Part shown: one piece after another, positions 18,480 to 28,495 of the stretch
Layout of the letters: every line of letters starts with the position of its first letter
Numbering within the stretch: position 1 is the stretch's first letter
Source: Bacteroides sp. GM023
Lineage (GTDB): Bacteria; Bacteroidota; Bacteroidia; Bacteroidales; Bacteroidaceae
Direction: 5' to 3'
DNA length: 64,000 nt
NCBI RefSeq assembly: GCF_014750685.1
Contig: NZ_JAAXGE010000014.1
Span: 248,001 to 312,000 of the forward strand
Position numbers and translations under genes: made by a program
Notes under the pieces: model-generated
The model's database searches: none
Told to the model about the DNA's origin: nothing
What the model saw: the letters and a program-made list of their open reading frames with translations, nothing else

Positions 18480-20276
18480 TTATTTCCAGCCTAAATTATT
18501 AATCAAATTTGGATTCTTCACACATTCATCATATGGAAGCGGTGAATAATAGTAACGAATATCATCAAACTGACGAGCTTCTATTTCCTTAGAAGTGTTG
18601 TATTGCAATACTCCATTCTGTTCGGTTACCGTAACACCTCTAACTGGCTCGTTCAATGGTAACAACCACCTGCGTATATCATAATAGCGATGATTCTCGA
18701 AAGCTAATTCCAGGCGTCTTTCATTTTGGATAAGTTCACGAAAAGATGCCTTATCAACTGCCATTTCATCCAAATATCGCGTATCTGTTATTCCTCCGGA
18801 GGTTTTACGTATAGTTTTAATGATCTCATACGCCGTATATTTACATATTCCATCCGGATCCTTACCTTTTGGTCCCCAAGCCTCATTAGCCGCTTCCGCA
18901 TAATTTAAAAAGACTTCGGCTTTGCGCATAATAGGATAATAATGTTGGGAATTTGTCGATGTGACAGGGTCAAGCATCGCTTCTTTTTTGGACAAGAATT
19001 TCGCCAAATAGTATCCTGACCGGGAAGCGTAACAATCGAAAGACTGGGAATCCTTGCCACCATAGATTACATCAACAGGTAATCCTGCCTCTCCATATAT
19101 AGCCCCATGATAATAGATATTCAAATAAAAACGATTATCACGTCCCTCATACGGATGTTGTACATCATAACCAGACTTTACCTCACCAGCACTAATCGGA
19201 TAACCACTATTTTTCATTGGAAAAGCATCCACCAGATTCTGAGAAGGAACTGTGTTCGCCTTTCCCAAATAATAAGGGGTAAAGTGCCTGTTCTCCATCT
19301 CTTTAGTATTATGGAACGTCCGAAATAGAAATTCTGCCGGAGTTGCATTCCCTGCATCAGCCAAATCTGTAGATTTTAAGGCATAAAAGTTACCAAAGCC
19401 ATCCATTTTTAATACCTCGTCTGCTATTTTTGCAGCTACTACCCACTTTTCTTCATACATAGAAGGATCTATTACGGAAAAACGGCCCATAGATTCTATC
19501 TGAGTACAAATATTGGGTTGGAATGCCGGACTGGCGGCATACAATGCCACCCTACTTTTTAAAGCAGCCGCAGTCAATTGGGTAGCTCTACCAATTTCCG
19601 TAGCCCCAACTACCGGGTCGGATCCTTCATATTTCAACGGTAAGCATTTCATCGCCTCGTCACAATCATTCATTATCTGATTTGCACATGCCTGATAAGT
19701 ATCCCGTTTAAAAGACGTCAGTTGGGAAGCTTCTTCCTCCGTAATAAAATGTAGGGCAAGTGGATATCCTAAGGCCTGTCCGTTGTCGGTTTTACCACCA
19801 TAATGTTGCAATAGCCTGAATCCCCAAAAGGCACGTAAAAAATAGGCTTCCCCTCTTAAACGTTTTTTATAAGCAGCATCCTTCTCCTCATCGACTTTAT
19901 CATACTTAGTCTGATCAGTCAAACCATTCTCCAAAAAGCTATTGATATACTGTAATTGCTGATAACATGTAGACCAATTTCCCAAAGGATTGTCCGTTAC
20001 GGAAAGCTTGCCTGATACTATTTTATACACAGATGAGCCCAACTGGCTTGTCAGTGCATTATCTGTAGCTGCATCCAGAAAGTTACCATCATAATTATCC
20101 GGACGTTTGGGAATGGCACTATAGGCATTGTTTAGAACACCTTGAGCTATATCAGACACACTCCAAATATATTTAGGTTCCCATTCATTGTTTGTCTTTT
20201 CGACAAATGTATCATCACACGCACTTAATGTACCCAACAATAAGGGAGTCATATATAATAATCTTACTAATTTCAT
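18480..20276 (-). CDS. susD: SusD/RagB-family lipoprotein 2
   Basis: A 598-residue outer-membrane lipoprotein. The signal peptide has a lipobox at LGTLSACDD (Cys20). The TPR-type helices and the C-terminal signature (RELIQNERRLELAFENHRYYDIRRW, interpreted at about 525-550) are standard for SusD/RagB. It binds glycan at the cell surface and forms a lid over its SusC partner. It directly follows the second susC with a 21-base gap, so the two form a complex. The expected terminal segment (NPNLINNLGWK) is complete. Confidence 0.9.
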   Translation of the reverse strand: MKLVRLLYMTPLLLGTLSACDDTFVEKTNNEWEPKYIWSVSDIAQGVLNNAYSAIPKRPDNYDGNFLDAATDNALTSQLGSSVYKIVSGKLSVTDNPLGNWSTCYQQLQYINSFLENGLTDQTKYDKVDEEKDAAYKKRLRGEAYFLRAFWGFRLLQHYGGKTDNGQALGYPLALHFITEEEASQLTSFKRDTYQACANQIMNDCDEAMKCLPLKYEGSDPVVGATEIGRATQLTAAALKSRVALYAASPAFQPNICTQIESMGRFSVIDPSMYEEKWVVAAKIADEVLKMDGFGNFYALKSTDLADAGNATPAEFLFRTFHNTKEMENRHFTPYYLGKANTVPSQNLVDAFPMKNSGYPISAGEVKSGYDVQHPYEGRDNRFYLNIYYHGAIYGEAGLPVDVIYGGKDSQSFDCYASRSGYYLAKFLSKKEAMLDPVTSTNSQHYYPIMRKAEVFLNYAEAANEAWGPKGKDPDGICKYTAYEIIKTIRKTSGGITDTRYLDEMAVDKASFRELIQNERRLELAFENHRYYDIRRWLLPLNEPVRGVTVTEQNGVLQYNTSKEIEARQFDDIRYYYSPLPYDECVKNPNLINNLGWK

Positions 20277-20297
20277 AATATATACAAATTAAATTAC

Positions 20298-23200
20298 TCA
20301 AAATGTTACCGTCAATCCACCAGTCAGAGTAGTGTATACCGGATAATTAGTCAATCCGGCATTCATCATCTCCGGATCTAAATCTTTCTCTTTTGATAAA
20401 ACAAAAAGATTAGTTCCACGAGCAAAAATTCTGATCTTCTTAGTCAAGCTGTTTTCTTTCTTATTAACAATGGTGTAGCTTAACTCTACATTCTTCAAAC
20501 GAAAGAAAGAGGCATTTTCCAACCAAAAACTAGAGTTGACAAAATTATTATCACCCTCTGTTACAGTCAACCGGGGATAGGAACCGTTCGGGTTGTTAAC
20601 CGGATGATATCTGTCCATTACAACCTTTGAATATTTTTCCTCTCCCTTATTCCAGTAATAAGTATTATTCTTCCATGTGTCCACTCCCAGTTCGGCCGTT
20701 CCCAACACATAAAGTCCCCAGTTTTTATATTGCAAATTAACATCCACTCCCCAGGCGGTTCTGGGATGCGAATTACCAAGCATTTTTTTATCTCTGGAGT
20801 CTACCTTTCCATCATTATTCAAATCAGCATAAGCAATATCTCCTTCCTGATAATGTCCCAAGAATTGATTGGAACCCTGCAATGGAATATTCTTACCGAA
20901 TAATCCCAAAGACTGATAACCAAACATTGCATCAGTGGGCTTGCCAACTGCCTTCGTATATTGATCCGGATATTGAGGTTCATTCCATTCTAATAGTTTA
21001 TTTTTTGACCAGGTCATATTAACACCTACCTGATATGCTAAATTCTCACTCCTGTCACTCCATTGCACATATGCATCTATACCATTATTACGAATCTTAC
21101 CAATGTTACCCAAACTTACAAAGTTGCCAACCATGCTAGCTTGCACTGCACTTTTACTACCTATAATATTATCTCTTGTCTCGTTAAAATAATTCAATTC
21201 CGCTTTTAAACGATTCTTCAAAAAGAATCCTTCAACACCAATATTCCACTCTGTGGAACGTTCCCATTTCAAATTCTTATTGCCGATACGAACAAAATCT
21301 GTGGTATATGCAGTCGTTTTATTCTGTTCTCCAAAAGCCGTAGTAGAACCATTTTTCCAAGCTGTTTTATAAAGTAAAAAATCAGTTCCCCGGTCATAAC
21401 CTAAAATGCCAAAGCTCGCTTTTAATTTTAAAAAATTAATTGCCGCACAATGAGACAAAAAAGATTCATTAGAAAGAATCCAGCCGGCCCCCATTGCACC
21501 TGACAAGAAATACCGTTCACCCTTTTCGAAACGATTGCTTCCCATCAATGCCAAATCACCTTCGAGCACATAGCGATTATCAAACCCATAATTCAAACGA
21601 AGCGTAGTATTGGTATTTTTCACATCTTGTGATCCTCCTTTTACTTCATCCTGATAATAGTTATAAGCTAACAATGCAGAAATGTGATGCTTATCAAATT
21701 GATTAGTGTATCCCACATTTGCCCGCCATCCTAAAGTTCGACGAGTTTCTTCTCCCATTCGTGACTGATCATCCTGAAGCGTTAATTTTTTCATCTGAAG
21801 AAACTCAGGTGTCCCGTCTGTTATACCACGAACTGCATATGTAGGATAGACATTAGTTTGTCCTTGTTTGAAAAAGTTATAATTATCAAAGGTAACAAAG
21901 GCATTAGCAGTCAGTCCCTTCACCCATTTATCCAATGTAAAATCAAGTCCCACATTTGTCTGACTGGTAATATATCTCTCTGACAAAAACCCACCATACT
22001 CCATATCAGCCAATAAGTTGGACGGATGACGAAGACTTGCCCCGAAATAAGGAATACCCTTTTCATCCGGCTGTAAACCTAATGCATCTGAAGCTATAGT
22101 TAATGGATACTCATTAGGGCGAGTAGTAGATAAAGCTGTATAAACGTCCGCATTGCCCATGCTACTCCAACTTTTCATCTCCAAGCGTGCTGCCGCATCC
22201 GCCACCACACTCAAGTAGTCTGTCACTTGGATATCCAAGTTACCACGCACATTCAAACGATTCAAATCCGGACGATCGCCGACTTTCTCAAAGCCATTTC
22301 CTCCGATGTAATTGGCAATCAATGAGTATTTGACTTTATTACTCCCGCCATTCAGATCCACTACTGCTTTACGATACATACTCTGCTTTTGCAGAAAATA
22401 ATCATAATAGTTTACGTTCGGATATAAAAGGTCGTTGACACCGGTACTGTTCTTATAACCATTCAACTGCTCCGGAGTATAAAAATCAGGCAAACCGTCG
22501 TTTTGTCTCGCCTCATTATATAAAGTTGTATAATTATAAGAATCTAAAAATTCAGGTGTTCGGGTAGTAAGCATTACGCCAGCCTCAACTGATGCACGTA
22601 TCACTCGTTTATTCGCTTCTCCTCTACGAGTTGTCACTACCAAAACTCCATTGGCAGCACGTGCACCATATAAAATTTTAGCAGTAGCATCTTTCATAAC
22701 ATCAATAGTCTCTATTTCCTCCGGAATTATATCCTCCATACTACGTTCGATTCCATCTACTATTACAATAGCTTGGTTATTATCTTTCCTATGCAGACCT
22801 CTCACAAACAAACTGGAGCTATTCAGCGCAAATGCACCGGAATTAGAACGAACAACCAACCCCGGTACTCGTCCTTGCAACGTATTCGATAAAGAAAATT
22901 CTGGAAATGAGCTTAACTCTTCCCCGGTTATGGAACTAATAGCTCCTACCAGATCCTTCTGATTCGTTGTTCCACCATCAGGACGATTCAAAACATACTT
23001 TCCTGATGATAACATTTCTGTTTTCTTCAATTTCAATACTTTGGGAAATTGTTCTTTAGACAGATCTACAATCACATCTTCATATCCCAATGCTTCGATA
23101 AGCACCACTCCATTCGCCTTTGTCTGAATGGATACTTTACCCTCCTTATCTGAATAATGAGTGATGGCCCCTTCTCCGGCGATAACCTCCGCATCTTTTA

Positions 23201-23369
23201 TCGGATGCCCTTTTTCATCAACAATTTTAGTGCTGACGTTTACAATCAAAGCCGCCTTAGTGGTTTTAGGTCTTTTCTGATTTTTTTTATTTTGTGCATT
23301 ACAAGGCGAATTAACACAAAAACCTAAAGCCAATATTAAACTACTCGTATATAGTATATATTTATTCAT
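20298..23369 (-). CDS. susC: SusC/RagA-family TonB-dependent transporter 2, atypical N-terminus
   Basis: A 1023-residue outer-membrane porin. A signal peptide (about 1-25) is followed by an unusual lysine-rich stretch (KKNQKRPKTTK, about 28-38), a carboxypeptidase-D regulatory-like domain (about 42-110), then the plug (LQGRVPGLVVRS, about 164-175; VIVDGIERSMEDI, about 203-215; GARAANGVLVVTT, about 237-249) and the barrel ending in TGGLTVTF. The VVVGYG motif normally found between these domains is missing, replaced by a KKTEMLSSGKYVLNRPDGG linker. The protein still has the SusD-contact features and a cognate susD downstream. It imports oligosaccharides with energy from TonB. It lies in one operon with the first pair, so the two pairs may import different fragments. 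Confidence 0.88.
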   Translation of the reverse strand: MNKYILYTSSLILALGFCVNSPCNAQNKKNQKRPKTTKAALIVNVSTKIVDEKGHPIKDAEVIAGEGAITHYSDKEGKVSIQTKANGVVLIEALGYEDVIVDLSKEQFPKVLKLKKTEMLSSGKYVLNRPDGGTTNQKDLVGAISSITGEELSSFPEFSLSNTLQGRVPGLVVRSNSGAFALNSSSLFVRGLHRKDNNQAIVIVDGIERSMEDIIPEEIETIDVMKDATAKILYGARAANGVLVVTTRRGEANKRVIRASVEAGVMLTTRTPEFLDSYNYTTLYNEARQNDGLPDFYTPEQLNGYKNSTGVNDLLYPNVNYYDYFLQKQSMYRKAVVDLNGGSNKVKYSLIANYIGGNGFEKVGDRPDLNRLNVRGNLDIQVTDYLSVVADAAARLEMKSWSSMGNADVYTALSTTRPNEYPLTIASDALGLQPDEKGIPYFGASLRHPSNLLADMEYGGFLSERYITSQTNVGLDFTLDKWVKGLTANAFVTFDNYNFFKQGQTNVYPTYAVRGITDGTPEFLQMKKLTLQDDQSRMGEETRRTLGWRANVGYTNQFDKHHISALLAYNYYQDEVKGGSQDVKNTNTTLRLNYGFDNRYVLEGDLALMGSNRFEKGERYFLSGAMGAGWILSNESFLSHCAAINFLKLKASFGILGYDRGTDFLLYKTAWKNGSTTAFGEQNKTTAYTTDFVRIGNKNLKWERSTEWNIGVEGFFLKNRLKAELNYFNETRDNIIGSKSAVQASMVGNFVSLGNIGKIRNNGIDAYVQWSDRSENLAYQVGVNMTWSKNKLLEWNEPQYPDQYTKAVGKPTDAMFGYQSLGLFGKNIPLQGSNQFLGHYQEGDIAYADLNNDGKVDSRDKKMLGNSHPRTAWGVDVNLQYKNWGLYVLGTAELGVDTWKNNTYYWNKGEEKYSKVVMDRYHPVNNPNGSYPRLTVTEGDNNFVNSSFWLENASFFRLKNVELSYTIVNKKENSLTKKIRIFARGTNLFVLSKEKDLDPEMMNAGLTNYPVYTTLTGGLTVTF

Positions 23370-23405
23370 TGCTTTATATTTTAATGATCTTATAAACTAA
23401 CACAC

Positions 23406-25277
23406 TTACCAACCGGGATTCTGCTCTAGATTATTTAATGAAGCAGCATCATTCATAGAGAACGGATACCAGTAATTCTTCATCTCAAATACCCGTATTT
23501 CCGGAATGACATCAATGGTTTTAAACGTAAATTCCAGAGTACTTTTATCTGCCACCTTCGCATGGTCTTTATTCTTCGGAGTAGCCTCAATTCCCTTTAT
23601 AGGATATTGTCCCGTAAAAAGCTCATGTGCTATCATCCAACGGCGTATATCCCACCAACGATGATTTTCAAACATCAATTCGACTGTTCGTTCACGACGA
23701 ATAGCTTGTCTAAAAGCGTCCGAATCATTATAAATATCAGACGGAACATTACCTATTCCAACCCGGTTACGAATTATATTTATAGCCTCTAATGCAGAAT
23801 AATCACACCCCTCCACCTTAGTAGTCACACTTCCTGTTGCCTCGAACGATGCCTCTGCCAAGTCCAGATAAATCTGAGCTACTCTAATATAGACAGTTAT
23901 CACCCGGTTCAATCCATACAATTCCTTCCACTGATCGGCTCCTTCCCAAAGGAACTTCTTACATAAGTATCCAGTCTGCTGACGTTTATTTGTCTGATTA
24001 TTATTGATGACCGTGTTATACATATTTCCTCCGACATAGGTGGTTATATACTGATCCTTTCCACTTTTATTCTCTCCCCATTTATTTCCCGGATACAATA
24101 TATTATTATAAAAACGTGGATCTCTTTTATCATATGGATGCTGATCGTCATAGCTCGCCTTCATATGCGTTATTGGATAATATAACCCATCATCTCCCTG
24201 TTTTTCATATATATCTACCATATTCTGTGTCGGAGCATTATATGCCACCGCATCATTTCCAGTACCTGATGCATACTCACCTGCCAGCCAAAATGCACGT
24301 ATATACCTTTTGTAGTTATATTCTCCCAATGCTTCCTGGGAACGATTATACCATAGATATTCCGGTTGCATATATGGAGGAGCTTTCCAATAAAATATAT
24401 TAGTATATTCTTCTTTTTCCATCAAGCGATACCCCATTTCCGGATGGTCCTTTATATATTTCAAAACCGCATTTGCCGATTTTGCAGCTGTTTTTGCCCT
24501 ATCGGCATCATATTTCATTATTTGAATACTGGAAAGATCGTTTTGCATCAAAGGACTTGCATCATATAATTGCGCCATTGACTTGAAGGACATCGCTGCG
24601 ATCTTATTCGGTCGTCCCGCATTGTTATCATCCCACATATCAGGCAACATCGTTACAGCCTTTTCAATATCGGTCATCATCCAATCATGAGATTCATGAT
24701 AAGTTTTTCTAGGCAAATCTTCATCTCCATCTCCTACGAATAATTTATCAAATATCGGCATCCCGCCATATCTATTAATGAGCTGAAAATAAAACCATGC
24801 CCGCAAAAAATGAGACTGTCCCAATAATTCGTTCTTCTGTTGTTCTGTAAGTCCCGAAACCATATCTATATCACGGATCACTCGATTCACAATACGTATC
24901 CCCTGATAAGCTTTCCAAATAGAGGTACCTCCATTCTTATTACTATTACCAATTTCAAAATCGGTACCTTCCTTACTCAACCAGCTCCCTGAATTTATAG
25001 GTTTAGCTTCCGTAAAATTATAAAGTGAAGCGAACTCGTCGGAAATAGCTCCTATATATGTGCGACCATTATTATATTTCTGATACAAATGGAAATTATC
25101 CAAGAAATTATAAGCCCGGTCCATGAACCCTCTAATTGAAGCATAATCTTTATAAACATCATCCTCGGATAATCCCATATCCGGTGATTTATCCAGAAAA
25201 TCCTCACAACCAGTATGAATACCTAATATACAAATGGCAATCATACCAACCCATATTTTTTTCATATTTATATTCAT
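23406..25277 (-). CDS. susD: SusD/RagB-family lipoprotein 1
   Basis: A 623-residue surface lipoprotein. The lipobox is GIHTGCEDFLDKSP (Cys24 from the first ATG). Near the C-terminus, RRERTVELMFENHRWWDIRRW is represented by RERTVELMFENH and the following WWDIRRW, the SusD signature. The end NLEQNPGW is complete. It pairs with the susC directly upstream (17-base gap). Two starts four codons apart (25277 and 25265) are both plausible, and the shorter one begins exactly at MKKIW, a usual signal-peptide start. It belongs to the operon that begins with sulfatase C. Confidence 0.9.
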   Translation of the reverse strand: MNINMKKIWVGMIAICILGIHTGCEDFLDKSPDMGLSEDDVYKDYASIRGFMDRAYNFLDNFHLYQKYNNGRTYIGAISDEFASLYNFTEAKPINSGSWLSKEGTDFEIGNSNKNGGTSIWKAYQGIRIVNRVIRDIDMVSGLTEQQKNELLGQSHFLRAWFYFQLINRYGGMPIFDKLFVGDGDEDLPRKTYHESHDWMMTDIEKAVTMLPDMWDDNNAGRPNKIAAMSFKSMAQLYDASPLMQNDLSSIQIMKYDADRAKTAAKSANAVLKYIKDHPEMGYRLMEKEEYTNIFYWKAPPYMQPEYLWYNRSQEALGEYNYKRYIRAFWLAGEYASGTGNDAVAYNAPTQNMVDIYEKQGDDGLYYPITHMKASYDDQHPYDKRDPRFYNNILYPGNKWGENKSGKDQYITTYVGGNMYNTVINNNQTNKRQQTGYLCKKFLWEGADQWKELYGLNRVITVYIRVAQIYLDLAEASFEATGSVTTKVEGCDYSALEAINIIRNRVGIGNVPSDIYNDSDAFRQAIRRERTVELMFENHRWWDIRRWMIAHELFTGQYPIKGIEATPKNKDHAKVADKSTLEFTFKTIDVIPEIRVFEMKNYWYPFSMNDAASLNNLEQNPGW

Positions 25278-25293
25278 GACAATCTATTTATTT

Positions 25294-28200
25294 CTAGAAT
25301 GAAAGTCTGACTCCTACATTATATCTCTTAACAATGGGATACACTGAACTGCTCCCGGTTTCCGGATCTCTTCTGCTATCAACATTAGAGATTGTAAATA
25401 AGTTATTGCCATTTACATATACCTGACAACTACTAATGCTCATCTTTTTTATCCACTTTTTAGGAAATGAATAATTTATTTCCAAATTCTTTAAACGAAG
25501 ATAAGAGTGGTTGGTATAACTATATGTACTGCTTTGACTATTATAATCGTTAACCAGATGTACTGAAGGGCGGGTTATTCGAGTCGAATACATATCATCC
25601 GGCGTCCATCGGTCTAACGCATCCGGTTGAGCTTTTATATTACCCTTTGGAAAGTCCCATAAAAAAGAGCCTATCTGATCTTTATATACTCCCGTAGCTG
25701 CATAAAATAATGCATCTATACCAATTCCCTTATAAGTAAATCCTAACGAAAAGCCATAAGTGGTTAATGGATAGTTCATGTGAGCTGCCGGAGCCGAGTC
25801 TTTTCCGTCAATGACACCATCTCCATTATAATCAATATATGCCAAATCACCAGGAATCAATTGATTTTGTAAACCGTTAGTGATATTGCTCTGGGTATAA
25901 TTGAATATATCATCAATAGATGATAAATTCCCCGAAACTATATACTTTCTCACATATCCGATCGGTTTTCCCGCAGCCTTTAAATAATCATCCATACGAT
26001 TAGGATCGTCCTTAAATACTACACGGTTTTCACTAGTAGCAAAATTAAACTTTGCATAATAGGATATATGTTTCCCTATCTTATCATTCCAGGCAAACTC
26101 CAGTTCCAAACCATGGTTTTTCGTTTCACCGATATTAACAGATGGTAATCCAGCTCCCATCCATGGTGCAATCGTGTTGCGCGACATTAAAATGCCTGTA
26201 CGTTTTTCATTAAACAAGTCGACTGATGCTTTAAACTTTCTGAAAAGAGTCATTTCTATACCCAGATTCTGTTTTGTTGCAGTTTCCCAAGTAGCATCAT
26301 GATACGCTAAACTACCTTCTGTATACAAGGGGCCGTAAGTTACATCCTGATTCTTTCCAAAAGTTACATTACCGCCCGACTCAAACAACTGAATATAATT
26401 GAACCGGGGAGCACCCTTGTCGCTACCGACTTCTCCATATGAATAACGAATCTTCAAGTTTGTCAGCCATTTTTCTTGGATTTTCTTCATAAACGGTTCT
26501 TCCGACAATCTCCATCCTATGGAAAAAGAAGGAAAAAAACCAAAACGTTTTCCCGGAGCAAATTTCTCAGAGCCAGTATATGCCGCATTTACTTCTGCCA
26601 AATAACGTTCTTTCCAGTTATAGGTAATACGTCCTACCCAATCTTCTTCATAAGAAGCAAACGACATCTTACTATTATTATTGGATTCTGTACTATCTGT
26701 AATCTTACGGTTGAATACAGCCAAAGCTGTTACATTGTGGTCATTAAAACTTCTCTGATAATTCAAAGCTATTTCATAATATAATTTACGTCCATAATTC
26801 TTAAAATTATCATGACTGGCTCCAACCGGACGGTCCTCTTCCATTTGCCAAGTAGGAAAACGGTCTTCTCTTATCACCGGATAATCAATTGTTCCATCCG
26901 CATTCACTGTAGGATTTGCATAATCATACACTCTATAATATCTGATAAAAGACTTAGAAGATGCATCAGCATCATTGTTTCCATACATTTTAGCTTTAAA
27001 AATGCTTGATTGCCTATCCGAATATGTGTTGTATGAAACTGACGCTTTCACTGAAAGCCCTTTAGTTATCATACTCAAATCTTGTTTTAAAATAACATCA
27101 TAAAAGCCTTGAAACGATTTATACTGCCGCTGTCCCTGAGAATTCATCTGAGCTACAATATTTCCATCTCCCTGTCCGTCAGCTCCCCATTCACCATCAG
27201 AATATTTAATAGGAAACAGATTGGTCGGTGTCTGTATAAACGGATCGAAAATATAACCATCCCCATTATCTGCATCCCGATATCCCGGCTGATTCCTATA
27301 CCCCATCTTTCCTGCAATATTCACAGAAAATGTAGTGGTTTTCGTCAGTTTAAAATCAAAGTTAGTACGCCAATTATATCTTTTATAATAAAACCGAGGG
27401 TCAAAATCAGGCTGTTTCTTTGTATTATAAATATCCCCATCGTTCAACATTCCTAATGAAGCAAAGTAAGACATACGCTCTGTACCACCACTGATATTTA
27501 AATTGTAGTTTTGTTGAAAACCAAAATTACGTACCATCTCATTCCACCAGTCTACCTGAGGAAAATAATCATTATAAGGTCCATAATTTCCTGTTGCATA
27601 TGCATGCTCCCAAGCTGCAATAGTTGATTCGGGAATGCGTTTATCCCACATACCATCATTAGCAGCCGCTTCATTGTACATTTTCATCGAAGTAGGATAA
27701 TCTGCCCATTCTAACTTTGAAGTAGGTTGTTTAAAACCAAAGTTTGCAGAGAAATTCACTACTGTTTTTTTATTCTCTCCGCGTTTCGTTGTAACCAAGA
27801 TTACGCCATTTGCTCCTTTCACACCATATACAGCTGTAGCAGAAGCATCTTTCAATACCGAAATAGATTCGATTTCATTAACATCAACATCATTAAAATT
27901 ACGTTCCACACCATCCACAAGAGTCAACGGAGCCGCATTTCCCCATGTAGCCTTTCCACGAATAAACAGATCAGCAGCGTCTGCTCCCGGTTTGGAAGAT
28001 GTATTTATAGCAACCACTCCCGGCATCTGTCCCTGCAATGCTTCCGAAACAGTTGTTACACTACCAACCTTTAGCAAATCATCTCCTTTGGCTGTTGCAA
28101 TAGAGCCAACACTGGAAGCCTTTTTTTGTTGTCCATATCCAACGACAACAACTTCTTCAATCTGTTGCATACTTTCGGACATGATAACTCTCGACAAATT

Positions 28201-28476
28201 GAGATTAGGCTTTACTACAATCTCAACATCCTTATACCCAATAAACGAAAACAGCAATACTTGATTTTTCTGTGCTGTAATAGTGAAATTACCGTCTACA
28301 TTGGTAATCACCCCATTAGTCGTTCCTTTCACCGTGACATTTACTCCAATCAGAGGTTCATTAAGCACCTCATCCCAAACTTGCCCTTTCAATGTCATCT
28401 GTTGAGCATATCCGATCCCCATCGAGCACACCACTAGCAGCAAGGCAAGTACAGACTTGACTTTCATGTTCTTCAT
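25294..28476 (-). CDS. susC: SusC/RagA-family TonB-dependent transporter 1
   Basis: A 1060-residue outer-membrane transporter of canonical type. It has a signal peptide (about 1-24), a carboxypeptidase-D regulatory-like domain (about 26-105, GTTNGVITNVDGNF), the EEVVVVGYGQQKK TonB-box region (about 108-120), plug domain (LTLVDGVERNFNDV; VYGVKGANGVILVTTKRGE as the plug end), and a barrel ending in GVRLSF. There is no STN domain, so unlike the transporter at 47506 it should not talk to an anti-sigma factor. This fits control by the HTCS rather than by the ECF system. It starts 19 bases after sulfatase C and is followed by its susD. Confidence 0.92.
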   Translation of the reverse strand: MKNMKVKSVLALLLVVCSMGIGYAQQMTLKGQVWDEVLNEPLIGVNVTVKGTTNGVITNVDGNFTITAQKNQVLLFSFIGYKDVEIVVKPNLNLSRVIMSESMQQIEEVVVVGYGQQKKASSVGSIATAKGDDLLKVGSVTTVSEALQGQMPGVVAINTSSKPGADAADLFIRGKATWGNAAPLTLVDGVERNFNDVDVNEIESISVLKDASATAVYGVKGANGVILVTTKRGENKKTVVNFSANFGFKQPTSKLEWADYPTSMKMYNEAAANDGMWDKRIPESTIAAWEHAYATGNYGPYNDYFPQVDWWNEMVRNFGFQQNYNLNISGGTERMSYFASLGMLNDGDIYNTKKQPDFDPRFYYKRYNWRTNFDFKLTKTTTFSVNIAGKMGYRNQPGYRDADNGDGYIFDPFIQTPTNLFPIKYSDGEWGADGQGDGNIVAQMNSQGQRQYKSFQGFYDVILKQDLSMITKGLSVKASVSYNTYSDRQSSIFKAKMYGNNDADASSKSFIRYYRVYDYANPTVNADGTIDYPVIREDRFPTWQMEEDRPVGASHDNFKNYGRKLYYEIALNYQRSFNDHNVTALAVFNRKITDSTESNNNSKMSFASYEEDWVGRITYNWKERYLAEVNAAYTGSEKFAPGKRFGFFPSFSIGWRLSEEPFMKKIQEKWLTNLKIRYSYGEVGSDKGAPRFNYIQLFESGGNVTFGKNQDVTYGPLYTEGSLAYHDATWETATKQNLGIEMTLFRKFKASVDLFNEKRTGILMSRNTIAPWMGAGLPSVNIGETKNHGLELEFAWNDKIGKHISYYAKFNFATSENRVVFKDDPNRMDDYLKAAGKPIGYVRKYIVSGNLSSIDDIFNYTQSNITNGLQNQLIPGDLAYIDYNGDGVIDGKDSAPAAHMNYPLTTYGFSLGFTYKGIGIDALFYAATGVYKDQIGSFLWDFPKGNIKAQPDALDRWTPDDMYSTRITRPSVHLVNDYNSQSSTYSYTNHSYLRLKNLEINYSFPKKWIKKMSISSCQVYVNGNNLFTISNVDSRRDPETGSSSVYPIVKRYNVGVRLSF

Positions 28477-28495
28477 ATATTAAAAATTAAATGTG

